From positions 1,327,001-1,391,000 of the forward strand of contig NC_092670.1 in the NCBI RefSeq assembly GCF_964355755.1: DNA of 64,000 nucleotides, in the 5' to 3' direction. Both the position numbers and the translations under genes were made by a program. The stretch comes from Antedon mediterranea (taxonomy: Eukaryota; Echinodermata; Crinoidea; Comatulida; Antedonidae). The notes beneath the pieces are model-generated. The model was not told where the DNA came from, did not search any database, and saw only the letters and a list, made by a program, of their open reading frames with translations. Below are positions 48,201 to 60,400 of this stretch, piece by piece. How positions within the stretch are numbered: position 1 is the stretch's first letter; every line of letters begins with the position of its first letter.

Positions 48201-51200
48201 ATCTTTTTCTAAATCTCTTATATTTAAAAGAAATACTATTTTACCTTCAAAAAGTATTTTGCCAGTAGCCCAGTTTGATGCTAACCGTCTTAAAATAGTA
48301 GTTTTCCCAATACCACCCTGGCCCTCTATAAGTGTTTTACAATTTGGTGTTGATTTGATAATATCTGCAACATCTTGTAATGTTGTTGGTTTTGCTTCTT
48401 TTTTATCATTTTCTTTGAGTAGTTCCAAATCGGTAAACATCTGTGAAATGTCAACTTTGTATCTAGCTCTCATTATAGCTGGTGTAAATTGACTGGCCTC
48501 TTTGCACAATACGTTCTGTCTTTTAAGCAAATATTCTTCTATCTTTTCTAAATACAAAGAAATATATTTAATTGTAAATATCTATAAAAAATTTACCATA
48601 TATAAAACTGTGATTAATAACTTTTAATCAAATTTATGTATATCTATGTATAAGTGTTTTTATTTTTACTCAGAATGAATATGCAGTATTTCATTAAGTA
48701 GTACATTGTAATATCATCATTTAAATTGAAAATTATATTAAATATAATTTTTTTACATTTTCAACAATTTTTTTAATGTTACTTTATAGAGAGTCACAAT
48801 ATAAAAATGTTCAAACTAGTCACTAGGACAGATTAGATACACGCAGACATACAAGACACAAAGAACCTTGATAATTTACAGTAAACTGATAGAAGGAGAG
48901 GCCATCCTGCATTCTTTTTTACCACAGCTCTCCAAAACTGTCAACTTATACAATAGCTCACTACACTCATTCATCATCCTAATGAAATGTTTTGACTGTA
49001 AGCTCTAATAATCATTCTATTGATTTGGACACCAAAATCCAAAAGGTTAAGGTTTAAATCTATTTTAAATGTTTTATTTCTTTTTTAAAAAACATTCTTG
49101 AATTTAATTCAAATTGAATTGTAAAATTGGTAAATGTATATATGCAAACGTATTACTCACCTGTGTCTGAATTAAGGTCTTTTTGCAAGCTTTGTTCTTC
49201 TTCACTCTTGGTCAAGATATTCTTTTTAGACACACAGATAGTTTCCAATTCAACTGTGTAATAAATAAAGAAAACTGATTTTGAAAAGTTGTTCATTATC
49301 ATTCATCATAATGTTCTTCACATTAATCTGTCTAGTTTAATCTGTGAAACAAGAAGGTTATTGTTTGGACCATGAGCGCTTATTTTTTTATGCAGTCAAT
49401 TTCAATTACGGTGGGGAAAGCGAAAAAAGCAACAAAAAAAAAACAGTAAAACAATAGGGCATAGATGTACAATTGTTATTTCAAACATACGTTGATTTAT
49501 CAGCTTTTGACTTAAATCTTCTTCCCAAACATTGATCTCTTGAAATGCTTCCAAACAGGGTGGTATTACAGCATCTCTGGTTAATTTCACTGGAATCACC
49601 TTTGCCTGATCTAATGTGTTGTTGTCTAACATTTTCTGAATAGCTGTTGCCACAACATACTTGACCTGGTCATTCATGGATTCTGGTCCAAATCCCACTA
49701 CAACTTTCCTGCATTGGTGCATAAGTTTAATCATACTTTCGATTTTAAGTTGTCCAGGTTTCCCATCTTTTCTTGTGACACATGTAACGTTTGGTTTTAT
49801 TCTTTGTAGATCTTGTAAAACTTTATTTTCCCACTCTTTATTTTCGCTTATTATATAAAAATCATAGTTATTCACTGAAATTCAAAAATTCGCTTGGATC
49901 AGTATCTATGCCAATTCATTTCATTTCAAGATGAAAACGTTGGATTAATGGAATAAAAAAGAATGATAAATGAATAATTTAAATTTGTTGATTTGGCTGA
50001 CCATTTACTTCAATTCAACCTCGCCTCTTTAACAGTGTTATCAATCTTTTACCTCATGAAAATATTCTTCCCATCCAACTTGTAAACATTCATTATTTGT
50101 AATTATTATGCCACAAATTAGCAACTATAAATGTTGGTGTACAGCATTATCAATTCAATTATATTTATTATAAATATTATCAACACAGAAACTGAAAGTG
50201 TCTATTTTATAACATGCATAGATAGTAGGCCTACATTTGCAAATAACTTGCCTGCTTTTGTTTCAACACATTTTTGAAATTCTTGCTCTTTTTTTCTACT
50301 TGTCAGAACATCATCTTGTGTTGCTGAACAGTGGTCCTCTGATTTCTCTGTTTCTAAGATTAATAACCAAAAAATAAAATTGTCTATCGCATGACCTGGT
50401 CAATCTAAAGTAGCCTTCCATTTAAACACCAGTGAGGGGTCTATAAATGTTTGTTTTAATTCAATTAAAAATAATATTTTCTAATATTAAAATGATACAT
50501 TGTCATTTCTGAATTAGCTCACCTGTTTCAACACATTTCTGCAATCCTTCTTCATGACTTATTGGCACTTCTTCTGAGGATGAACAACAGTCCTTTGATT
50601 TCTCTGTTAATAATAACCAGCATTATTACTATTACTATTATGTTTACTATATCTTATCTACTGTCACACATCCTGTTTTTAATTATTTATATACAGGTTG
50701 TATTTCTTTTAATACCGGGTAAACTCTTCTGTACAAAAACTGGTCATTACAGTGAAAAATAAACATGGTCAAGATTACCATTAAAACTAAATCTAGTAGT
50801 AGAGGTCCCAAAAAACGGTTACACTACCCCTGATACTGATACTATTTTTAAGCTGGCAAATAAGAAAAACTTTTAAGATACAAGATAAAATTGTGAAAAT
50901 GCCTGTATTGTGAAGAATGAAGGAAGATTTACACTGTGGTTTTACTTTACCATAGATCTTGATAATCTGTTGGCATATATCTCCTTCCCAACCATTTAAC
51001 ACTTGTAATGTTTCCAGTGCTTGTGGTACCACAGCATCATTGGTTATTTTTACAGCAAGTAATCTTTTTTGTTGAAGTGTGTTGTTATCCAACAGTTTCT
51101 CAATAGCTCCTACTGCACTAAACTTGTCCTCTGATAAATGCCATGTAAACCCAACTATAATCATCTTGCATCTACTCATCGGTTCTATCAAATATTTCAT

Positions 51201-51948
51201 TTTAAATTTTCCATTTTTTCTCTTTCTGCTTAGACATTTCACTTCTGGGTTTTCATTTTGAAGGTCTTGTAAAGTTTTCTTTTCCCACTCTCTATCATTA
51301 CTTATGATGTAAAAATCATAGTCATGTTCTGAAAGAATCATTTAAGATATATTGTCCCCCAAAAACATGAAAAATGGAGATAAATACAATCAGACTTTAG
51401 TAAATAGGCCATTTTGCAGTTTAATAAAGTTATTCACTTCTGTAAAAAAAAAACCCAAAGCAATAGGATTTCACTTATAAAAAGACAAAAGAAACGGTTA
51501 TTTTTAACCATAAACCTTCTTTTTTGCTTTAAATTACATTTTTTAAGGTAAACAATTTTTTCTGATCCAGTTTTTTGTGAAAGTGAATACATATTACATG
51601 ACATTAAAATGGCATATTTTTAGGGGGGGGGGGGGGGACAATATAATCTTATATATTGTTGTCTTTCTGAAATAATTTGTTTAAATGTTTTTGTTGAATA
51701 TACCATTTTATTGTCACATAATATTTATTCACTTTAACCCAAAATTGGATTGAAAAAAAATGAAATGTAACCGTTTATTTATTTCTTTTTATAAGTGAAA
51801 ACATGCTTTTTAAAATTTTTGTAAAAAACTTGGTTAAGAAGCTGCAAAATTGCCTATGCAATGTCTTCTTTTATTAATAATTCATATTCGTTTCTTATTC
51901 ATAAAGACTTGATATTCCTTTTTTAAATACTATACCTGATTCTGCCAT
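43343..51948 (-). CDS. NLR-type receptor: TIR-like, TIR-like, NACHT, leucine-rich repeats (exon interrupted by transposon)
   Basis: Coding exons: 51936-51948 (ATG), 50951-51328, 50523-50603, 50252-50353, 49491-49874, 49161-49253 and 43343-48547, the last split by a transposon at 45267-47029. Domains: TIR-like 1 (residues about 5-130, YDFYIIS..EWE, IIVGF); two short linkers sharing EKSxDxCS and QKCVET; TIR-like 2 (about 192-320); a third linker; NACHT with Walker A GQGGIGKTT near residue 430, Walker B IVLLLDGLDEL and TSRSENI; then nine 59-residue leucine-rich units. With one target duplication removed, the interrupted exon reads through without a stop (1,495 aa). Cytosolic sensor by family inference, ligand unknown. 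One intron uses a GC donor (49875-50251). The TIR assignment is by pattern, and the catalytic glutamate of NADase TIRs is not evident. Confidence 0.88.
45267..47029. mobile_element. DNA transposon (1,763 bp) inserted in NLR coding exon; TSD GTGTA
   Basis: Terminal inverted repeats CAGGCCCGTATGCAG (45267-45281) and, reversed, CAGGCCCGTATCCAG (47015-47029) match at 14 of 15 bases. The element is flanked by GTGTA at 45262-45266 and 47030-47034. The left part holds two related GC-rich blocks (GCGAGCGAAGCGAGCA and GGCCGCCAAGGGCCCCC near 45301 and 45529), the second preceded by CAGGGGTGGCGCCAGGAT, which resembles another element's end. A poly-G run lies near 46977. No transposase was recognised, so it is likely non-autonomous. 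Superfamily not assigned; 5-bp duplications occur in some hAT-like groups. Confidence 0.9.
51340..51645. mobile_element. MITE family C copy
   Basis: Left end AAGATATATTGTCCCCCAAA, right end GGGGGGACAATATAATCTT with an expanded G run. The interior has GTAAATAGGCCATTTTGCAG and CACTTATAAAAAGACAAAAG. A second, head-to-tail or reversed related block follows at 51640-51900 (TATATTGTTGTCTTTCTG, TTTTTGTTGAATATACC). It lies in the first NLR intron. Confidence 0.7.
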
Positions 51949-52064
51949 GTTGTCACTACAATTTCTGGTTTATTTTCTGAAAGAAAAAATGACACTTTAG
52001 AAGTATTAGCTAAATATTTAAAATTATATCAATCATATGATAAAATAAATTCATTTAATATCCT

Positions 52065-52206
52065 AAAGCTCGGTGTACACTATCAAACTAGTTTGACAAA
52101 AAAGGTATGATTTGCCCAAATATAGTAGTGATATACCCAAATATACCTTCATCATGTCCATATATGGGCACATCACATTTTGTTTTTGTCACTTAAAGTG
52201 TAGAAA
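52065..52206. mobile_element. MITE family A copy 7
   Basis: Left end AAGCTCGGTGTACACTATC. The interior has gatttgcccaaatatagtag and ccatatatgggcacatcac. The right end is eroded (cacttaaagtgtag). Confidence 0.75.
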
Positions 52207-54239
52207 AAAACAAAAACTAGTTTCATTTTTAAAGATCAAAAGTATAGAGAGGTTTCACAATCAATATAATAGAATATTTGAAAATTCCTAGCATTTGTGC
52301 TTAGATAGCCTCCAATAAAACATTGACAATTGTATAATATGGTGATTGAATTATTAAAATATAGACGAGGCAAACCCATAAAGTAAAAATCAATTGGAAA
52401 AAGAAATCCAATTGAAAAACTTGTATTGGAAAGCAATTATAATGAAACAATGAATATACACCTATAATGCATCAAAACTAAATGCCATTATTTATAGATA
52501 CCTTGATTTTAATATATATACAAAGGCAAATTACTTATAAAATGACAATGTTGTGGGTATCAGTGGCTGGATCTCAATAAAGATACAAAATAAAATAAGC
52601 ACCGAACAAATGACAATGCTGTGGGTATCAGTGGCTGGATATCAATGAAGATACAAAATAAATAAGCAAAAAGCTAAATCAAAACAATAAAGTAAAACAG
52701 CCAGAAAAATTAGCAGAGCTTTCGGGCAACACCATCCCTTTGTCTGTGCAAGTGAGAGTACTTAGAAACAGTAGATGATTTTAATATTTAATATATATGT
52801 ATACAACAAAGTAGAAACTGCCTGAAAACAACATTGTTTAACAAAAATTACATCATCAAAACAAAATAATCTTTAGCTTTACTAACCTCAGTTCTTGGCC
52901 GTTGAAGACTATAACATTTTAGAAGCTTGAGTTTAATGTGTGGTAGTGAAACACAGCTTTTGTGTGAATAATTCTGTCTTCTTAATTTGATACTGTGTTA
53001 TTTACCACATTGCTGTTACCTTGTAACCCTTGCTTAAAATGGCTTCTTCAGTGTAGATTGATATCGTATGACTATTATACTTGTGACGTAGTCTACTAAA
53101 CAATCAAAATACTGTACTTTCAGTTTAAACGATGAATAGAGACTTTGTGTTATATTATAACAGATTTTCCAAAGACCTAATACAATATCTACAAAGAACA
53201 CCTAAAGTATCCATCATACAACAATACAGAATAGTTTTGAACCTGGGAGTTGTTGTAGTTTTGTAGACTGTTCATGTTGTGGTGTTTGGATCCGAGTATT
53301 CCATACACTAAATTTGATTAAATTATTAAAAAGTACATCTTTGTAGCAACAATTCATTTTCATTTATTGCTAGGATATACAGTATAATACATTTGTAAGA
53401 TGATTAAAATGAATAAAAAGAGATCGTAGAGAGATTGCTTGCAAGCCTAGTTTCAAGCTGATGCATTCTCACATCCTAACAGTTACTTATTTTGTTACTA
53501 TAATTGTAATGTTATTATTAATTTTTAAAATTCAAATAGCTTTTAATTTGCTATAAGTATATTTTCTGAAGAAGACTTTAAATAAATTAACACAATATTT
53601 TCTCCTTGCTATTATTATTATTTCACTTGAATATTCTACAACATTTGATAAGATTAAAATATTTTTGAACTTAATTTCTAGACATACTGTTATTATACTC
53701 ATGTTTAATTGTCCAAGTCAATGAACATCCGGCAATGCACCCACACCTAAAAATATATTAGTAAACTCTCTAAACTAAATTGGACATACACTGTACAATA
53801 ACACACAATTGATTTTTGGTTGTTCAATATTACACTGAAATATTTGCCTACATTTTAAAAAAGAATTTATCCTTATTTATTAAAAAAATATATCTAGATA
53901 TAAAAGTGTACTGTTGGATTATTCTTATTGGTATAAAAAATGTTTACATAGAATAATTAGCCATGGTCAGTGGTAAAGATGTATCACTTTTCACTCATAA
54001 CCTTACAACCAAATCCAGGGAGAAATCAAGAATTTTGGATACAGCGGGTACTGTACATACATACTTAATATAATTACTATTACTTGTACTACTATCAAGT
54101 GCGAGAATAATACAAAGCCTTTTTAATGGACATTCATTTTAACTCCATTAGAAATTCTCTTAAAAGCCCACATAGGGCCAAAAGTATTTGGTAAACGCTG
54201 TGCAGTTGACTATAGTCTGTAACCAATTCAGTATGTGTA

Positions 54240-54472
54240 ATTGCTGGCTCTTATCCTAGGCTCAACCTATAATAGGCAACACATTGCTGTGTACATCAAA
54301 ATTACTGTCTAAAAAGGTAATTCCTGAAGTTCTCATGCTGCCATAGGTTCTAGCAATGACACTTTGTATGCATCACTAGTATTGTAAATTGTAGGTCTTG
54401 TCCTAGGCTCAAGCAATCAGTGACACGTTGTGCTGTATCACTAGCTGTCCATCATAGTTCTTGTGTCTAGAC
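54240..54472 (-). repeat. Degenerate duplicate copies of the downstream gene's terminal exon
   Basis: ACTGTCTAAAAAGGTAATTC and CCTGAAGTTCTCATG at 54303-54337 repeat the live exon sequence ACTGTCTAAAAAGCTCATTC and CCTGAAGTGCTCATG at 54510-54545. CTAGGCTCAA...CACxTTGCTGT words occur three times between 54257 and 54500. The block sits in the 3' UTR. The duplicate lacks an acceptor in the right phase. Confidence 0.7.
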
Positions 54473-57400
54473 TCAAGCTGTTGGTGACACGTTGCTGTAT
54501 TCGTCACGAATACTGTCTAAAAAGCTCATTCCTGAAGTGCTCATGGTTGTCTGTTGCTGTTTGAAAGACTGCTGTCGTTTCTAATGTACAAATTAAACAT
54601 AATAAATGTAAAAAAAACAATTTAGCAAAATTTGTTGTCTGTCTATGTTACAATGTTGTCACTTGGTAATAATATTGAACTCAAAATGTACAGGAAATTA
54701 AATTTCAAACCTTGTTGGAAAATAAACGTATACTGTCAGACGGAAAGTCTTTATACTTCAAAGATTGGAGTCGGGCTATAAAACAATTGGGGACTTTTTG
54801 GTCTATAACAGAATTGTAAGTCTTAGAGATTTGATTCCCACATTATTAATAAAGCATAATGGGAAAATAGAATACTTCAAGCTCATGAATGACAGCTGCC
54901 AATCTCCCAAGTAAAATGGGAAACAGATTTTAAAAATAAGACTATGGGACAAAATATGGAATAATAAAGTCAAAGATATGAAACATATGGTATAAGTTGC
55001 GCAATTCAATTTTTTTTTACATTGCATACATGTAATAAAAGATTAAATATTTGGAAATTGTCTAAAACTAATATTTGAAATAGATATAAGAATATGCATG
55101 TAATCAGTATAAAGCAGTTACAAAATGAAATAATGTTAAAATTAAATTATTGGAATTCATAAAATAAGAAAAATATAAAACTAGTACAGGCTGTAGTGTA
55201 TATATACAGTATTATATAAACATTTAAGACTAAAGGTATAATGGAAATAATAACTATACTAGTAGTTAATAAAGTTATGTAATAATGTAATAAAGCAGTT
55301 GAATTAAGGTTAGGCATAACATATAATTGTAACACAGCTGCTATGATAGTATGCTATATATGAAATAATGTTTAACATAAAATCATACCTATATACATCA
55401 TAAAACTAGACAACAAACACTATGCCTATACTAAAACCAAAATATGATAGAAATAAATGTATTAGGGTAAAACATAGACTGAAACACACGGTCTCAAACA
55501 TATAAGTAAACAAACAAATATAAATGGCCAACATAGTAAGAACAGAATTTTAAGGTTTAGAAACAGTGGAATGAAAGAAATGTAATACAAGGCCAAAACA
55601 TAAAAAGTAACATATAATATAGAAACTATGTAAACTGATTCGTGAAGGTAAATAGATTTATTAATGTGTGTATGGATGTACTGTATATACTTGTAATGGA
55701 TGTAATATAAGGTCAAACCAAAAAAGAAACATACAAATTGTGTGTACTAATTTAAAATTTAATAAAGGTACGATTTGCTCTAAATGTAAAATGAATCAAA
55801 TCAGGAATGAGAAAAAAAAATGTTGTCACATGGTAGAGCTGTGTTCTGATCCCTTTGTGCAGAGGCAAAATGCAGAGGCCTTAAGTGGCCTTCCAACGGC
55901 TTTTTTGACATATTTAAATGCTTTTCTTTTCTTCCAGGCCCTGCTAACATAAGTCTCAGTGCCCCTGGTCAGGGCCAGTGAGCGCTCATAGCTGTTACAT
56001 TACTGCTTTTGTGACAACTTTTAACGTTTTTGCTAACCAAGTTATGGTGTTGGTTAACTAATTAAAGCAATTAAAACAAATAGCTAACTTACAAGCAAAG
56101 CTTCTCTATCTTCTCGTTCTTTCTTTTCACTTGAAGATGTTGATTTCTAAAAACACAAATAGACATTATTAACAAGTATGTTACACACATTGGATTTGTG
56201 TAACATGTAGTGTAATATGACATTTTTTGTGTAGAAGATCAGTATGTTTATGTTTATTGCCAACTTTAAGAATGCTAATAACTAAACTCTCTTGGCAATT
56301 TACCTAAATTGAAAATATACTGGATATATTTATGATGGTTCCCTAACAAACTATTTAATTAGTTAAGAAACAATTGACCACTGTGACTTACCACTGGACT
56401 AACTGACCATGGTGCATTATCCTGATCTGAAAGAGCATCGGAGTCTGTTTTTGATCTGAGCATGCTCAATGAACTGTCTTCTTTCTTTAATTCACGATTA
56501 CAAGATTTGAGAAAGGTAACTACATCTTCATGATCATATTCCTCAGCGATGGTTAAAGGAGTTCTGTCGTTAGTGTCGCGGACATCAATCATTGCACGGT
56601 TTGCTACTAGCCACTTGCATGATTCTAGTTGACCACTGCAAATACAAAGTATAAAATTAAATTAACACTGCAAAAATATTGATATTACTTTCAAAATTGC
56701 AAATGTATGCAGTATTTCAAAATGAAAAATCTATTCTTAAAAACTAAAATAATTTTGCAGAAAAACTAAGATCTTTATGTTTCCTGGTTCTTTTCTCACA
56801 CAGTACATAAAAAGAAAGAAATAATGACTTGAATAGTTCATTTACCTCATTGCTGACAGATGCAGAGGTGTCTGGCGGTCAACAGTTCGGGATCCCACAG
56901 ACATGCCCATGGCAGTCAAGACCATCATAACATTCACATGTCCATTTATAGCAGCCAGATGAAGACCAGTGTAACCAGTAGGAGTTTCTGCATTGATGTC
57001 TGCATCAGAAATTGTCAAAAACTTGACCACATCTAGCTGACCGTTTGCAGAGGAGGTTAATAGAGGTGTAAAGCCTTGTTCATCTTTGAGTCTGACAGGA
57101 AGAGATATAATCAACAGTGGAGGTGACAAAATAGTGCTATTCAAATATTGCATAAAAGTTCAGTGGGGTAAAGTTTGATTCTAAATTGGAAGCACCGAAA
57201 CAACGTAAGCGCAACACAGCCAATACCGTATTAAGCTTAAAGGCTGTGCAGTCAATTCAGGCAAAGTGATTTGTATTTAATGTTCTCAACCTTATCATTT
57301 GCTTATTATTTCTTTCTAGTTTCCAAACTCTTTAGAATTTGAGATAAAAGAAAAACACAATTTTCCAATCATAAATAAAGTTTTGTTTTATATACAATGA

Positions 57401-60400
57401 AATTAAAGATTTTAAACAGTATATTGAAGGTCATTTATTCTTTAAAATCGTTTTCTTAGGTACTAACAAAAAGTTTTAGATTTCTCAAAAAAACTTACTC
57501 TTTCAACTCTGGTTTAAGATTTAGCAATTGTTTAACTCTATTCAGATTTCCTTTCCTACAACACACATGAATGCTGTCACCAGAAAGCAATGCTTCCTCT
57601 TTTTGCCTTTCCTCCTCTTTTTTCAGTTCTTCTTCTTCCCTTTTTATTCGTTCTCTTTCCTCACGTGCATGAATACCAGCCTTAAATTACAGACATTGGA
57701 AATATTAATTAAAATTTATTTTAAAAAAAGAAATTCATTCTTCTTCTTTAAATTAAAGAGTTTTTAGTAATTTTAACTATTAGTAAATTTTAAAAAAGGA
57801 TAAAAACAAGATGACAATCAATCAGTTATACCTCAAATCCTGCCATGTAATCCCTTCTTTGACGTTCACTGTCACTAGACGGCGGTCGAGGTGTAAAATG
57901 ATCATCTTCTGAAACTTCTTCAATTTTTCTTAATGTTCTTGGTTGTTGAGGTAAAGACTCTGTTTGATACTGCACGCTGTCAACTGGTTGATGTTCAGAA
58001 GATCCACCAGTATCGCGATACCGACCATGACCACCACTCGAGCCAGTTTCTCTGCTGTGACCTCTTTGATCTTTGTTATTTCTAGAATTCTCTCCCTTCT
58101 CATCTTCACTATCACTGCCACTGGATGAACTATCACTACTTTCTCCAGAACTATCCGTGTCATCAGACTCGCTTCTTTCGTCTTGTTTTCCATCCACTTC
58201 ATCTTCACTCTCGCTCTCACTGGATGATGTACTCTCATTGCTCTGTTTTGTGCGACTATCACGACTTGTTTGGCTTCCTCTACTACCATCACTGTCATAA
58301 CCAGTGCTAGTGTTTTCAACGATTATCATTCTCTGCAGTCGTGGTTCTTCCTCAGCGTAAGTGTCACTATCAGCACTTCTCTCTACATAACTTGTTTGTG
58401 AGTCGGTTTCAGAATCTGAATCTGATGCATATAAATATAGAAATATTTATCCTTATTAAACCTTAGATATAATAATAATAATCACTTGTGAAAAGAGCAG
58501 AGGAATGTTTTTGCGATATCTTGATATTTTATAAAAACATTATTATTGGAAACTACTCACAAATTAGTTTATTATGAACCACAATTTGGAATTTAAAATC
58601 GTCTTTTCTCATCTTCTATAAGTGCGTGTTTCTTTTGTACTCAACTATCTTTGCTTTTACCTATATTACTACATGTCCAAATACTGTAGCACTGATGAAG
58701 GAACACATTGACACAGCAGGATAGGTTTTTAGAAGTTACATTATTTATTATAATTATCTAAATCATGTTTTTTTGTATAGGTTTCAAATGGCAAATCTTG
58801 GGGAAATTTGGTAACATTATGGCCAATTTTATTATTAGGATCTAAAAATGTGAAATTATGTAAACTAAATCTTCTTACCCATAGTGATGTTACCAACAGG
58901 TAAAGTTCTAGTTGTCTTGCCATCCTCATCCTGACCAGATAACCATTTATCACAGAGGAATTCGTACACCACATCATCTTGGAACTCTTTCACTTGCACC
59001 TTCTCTAAAAACCATCCACAACCTAAATAAATAAACCAGTTTATAGTTTGATATAAAAAATAAAACTCACACACAGTATAAAACAGACAAGACTTGTCAC
59101 CAAGCCTCACACACAGTATAAAACAGACAAGACTTGTCACCAAGCCTCACACACAGTATAAAACAGACAAGACTTGTCACCAAGCCTCACACACAGTATA
59201 AAACAGACAAGACTTGTCACCAAGCCTCCACTCACACACAGTATAAAACAGACAAGACTTGTCACCAAGCCTCACACACAGTATAAAACAGACAAGACTT
59301 GTCACCAAGCCTCACACACAGTATAAAACAGACAAGACTTGTCACCAAGCCTCCACTCTCCACGCAATTTCAACACATTGGATTATTCATAAATTTTACT
59401 CAGCTTCTTTGATGCTAATTCCTAAACATAAATGTGTAAAACTTACCCAGCTCTTTCCTGTCATGACCAATTTCAACACATTGCAATTTCCCCACAAAAA
59501 ATGATTCCACTTTAAAAACATCAACCTATACAAAAAGGAAAAGAATAGTTTCTGTTACGGTCTGTTGAGACAAAAAAGTGGGTTCAAGTCCTGTCATATG
59601 TCATTTTTTTTTCTTATGACAAATACAACTCCACTCCCAAAGACTTGTACAGTAATTGGACTTTGTTTATGTAGAGCATCTTGTGTATTGTTTGTCACCA
59701 TTAAGAAAGATAGTGAATGAATTCGCTTATGGTTTTCCTTGGCAATTTGCCTAAATATATAATTTAAAAAAAAAAATATTTAAATAAAAAAAAAACACAA
59801 ACCTGGCCTCTTTGAAACTTTGCTTTCTTGTTCTGACTTGTATCTCTTGGTTGCTTCAGCTTTATTTTCCCTGTATTGCCATTTTCACCAAATAATGTAA
59901 TAACAATATCTGCATGTGTACTTGCACCAAGCCTGTCACCAGTGTGAATTAGCAACTCGTAAATTGACCTACGGCCAGACTTGATCCTTGGCCCGTGTTT
60001 TAAGTGTTCGTAATCTTCATTTGCAGGAGGAGGATCTACTTGTACCCCTATTTCTGGAGAAGGAGAATCGGTCTGTGTCTCCTGATCAGGTGGTGTCTGC
60101 GCCTCTGTAGAAATCATTGTCTGCGTTGATATCTCAAGCTGCGTTTGTGTTGCCATTTCCGGCATAGTTTGTGTGGAAATGGTCGGTGGAATGGGCACAG
60201 TTTGGGTGGATATTGTCGGTGGAGGAGGTACAGTCTGGGTGGATATTGTTGGGGGTGGGGGCTTAGTTTGAGTAGATGATGTAACTGGTTGAGGTTTTGT
60301 TTGAATTGCCATATCTGCTTGGTAAGGGTCTGTCATGCTTTCTTCATTGTTGGATCTGCGTGTTTGGGTGTCTTTAGAATTTTCTTTCTCTACAGTTTGT

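Larger units (their letters stand above)
51949..54472. other. NLR upstream region and ANK-PLAT gene 3' region
   Basis: Holds the NLR 5' leader, with possible untranslated exon edges near 51978 and 52886. Also present are the family A MITE at 52065, a two-copy tandem duplication at 52540-52680 (TGTGGGTATCAGTGGCTGGA), AT-rich sequence, and the duplicated terminal-exon sequence of the next gene at 54240-54470. No further gene seen. Confidence 0.5.

Noticed and set aside
47887-48492. 201-codon plus-strand open frame
   Set aside because: Antisense shadow of the NACHT exon; the minus frame carries Walker A and B motifs.
57528-57767. 79-codon plus-strand frame rich in Phe
   Set aside because: Antisense of the Glu/Arg/Lys coiled-coil exon at 57499-57680.
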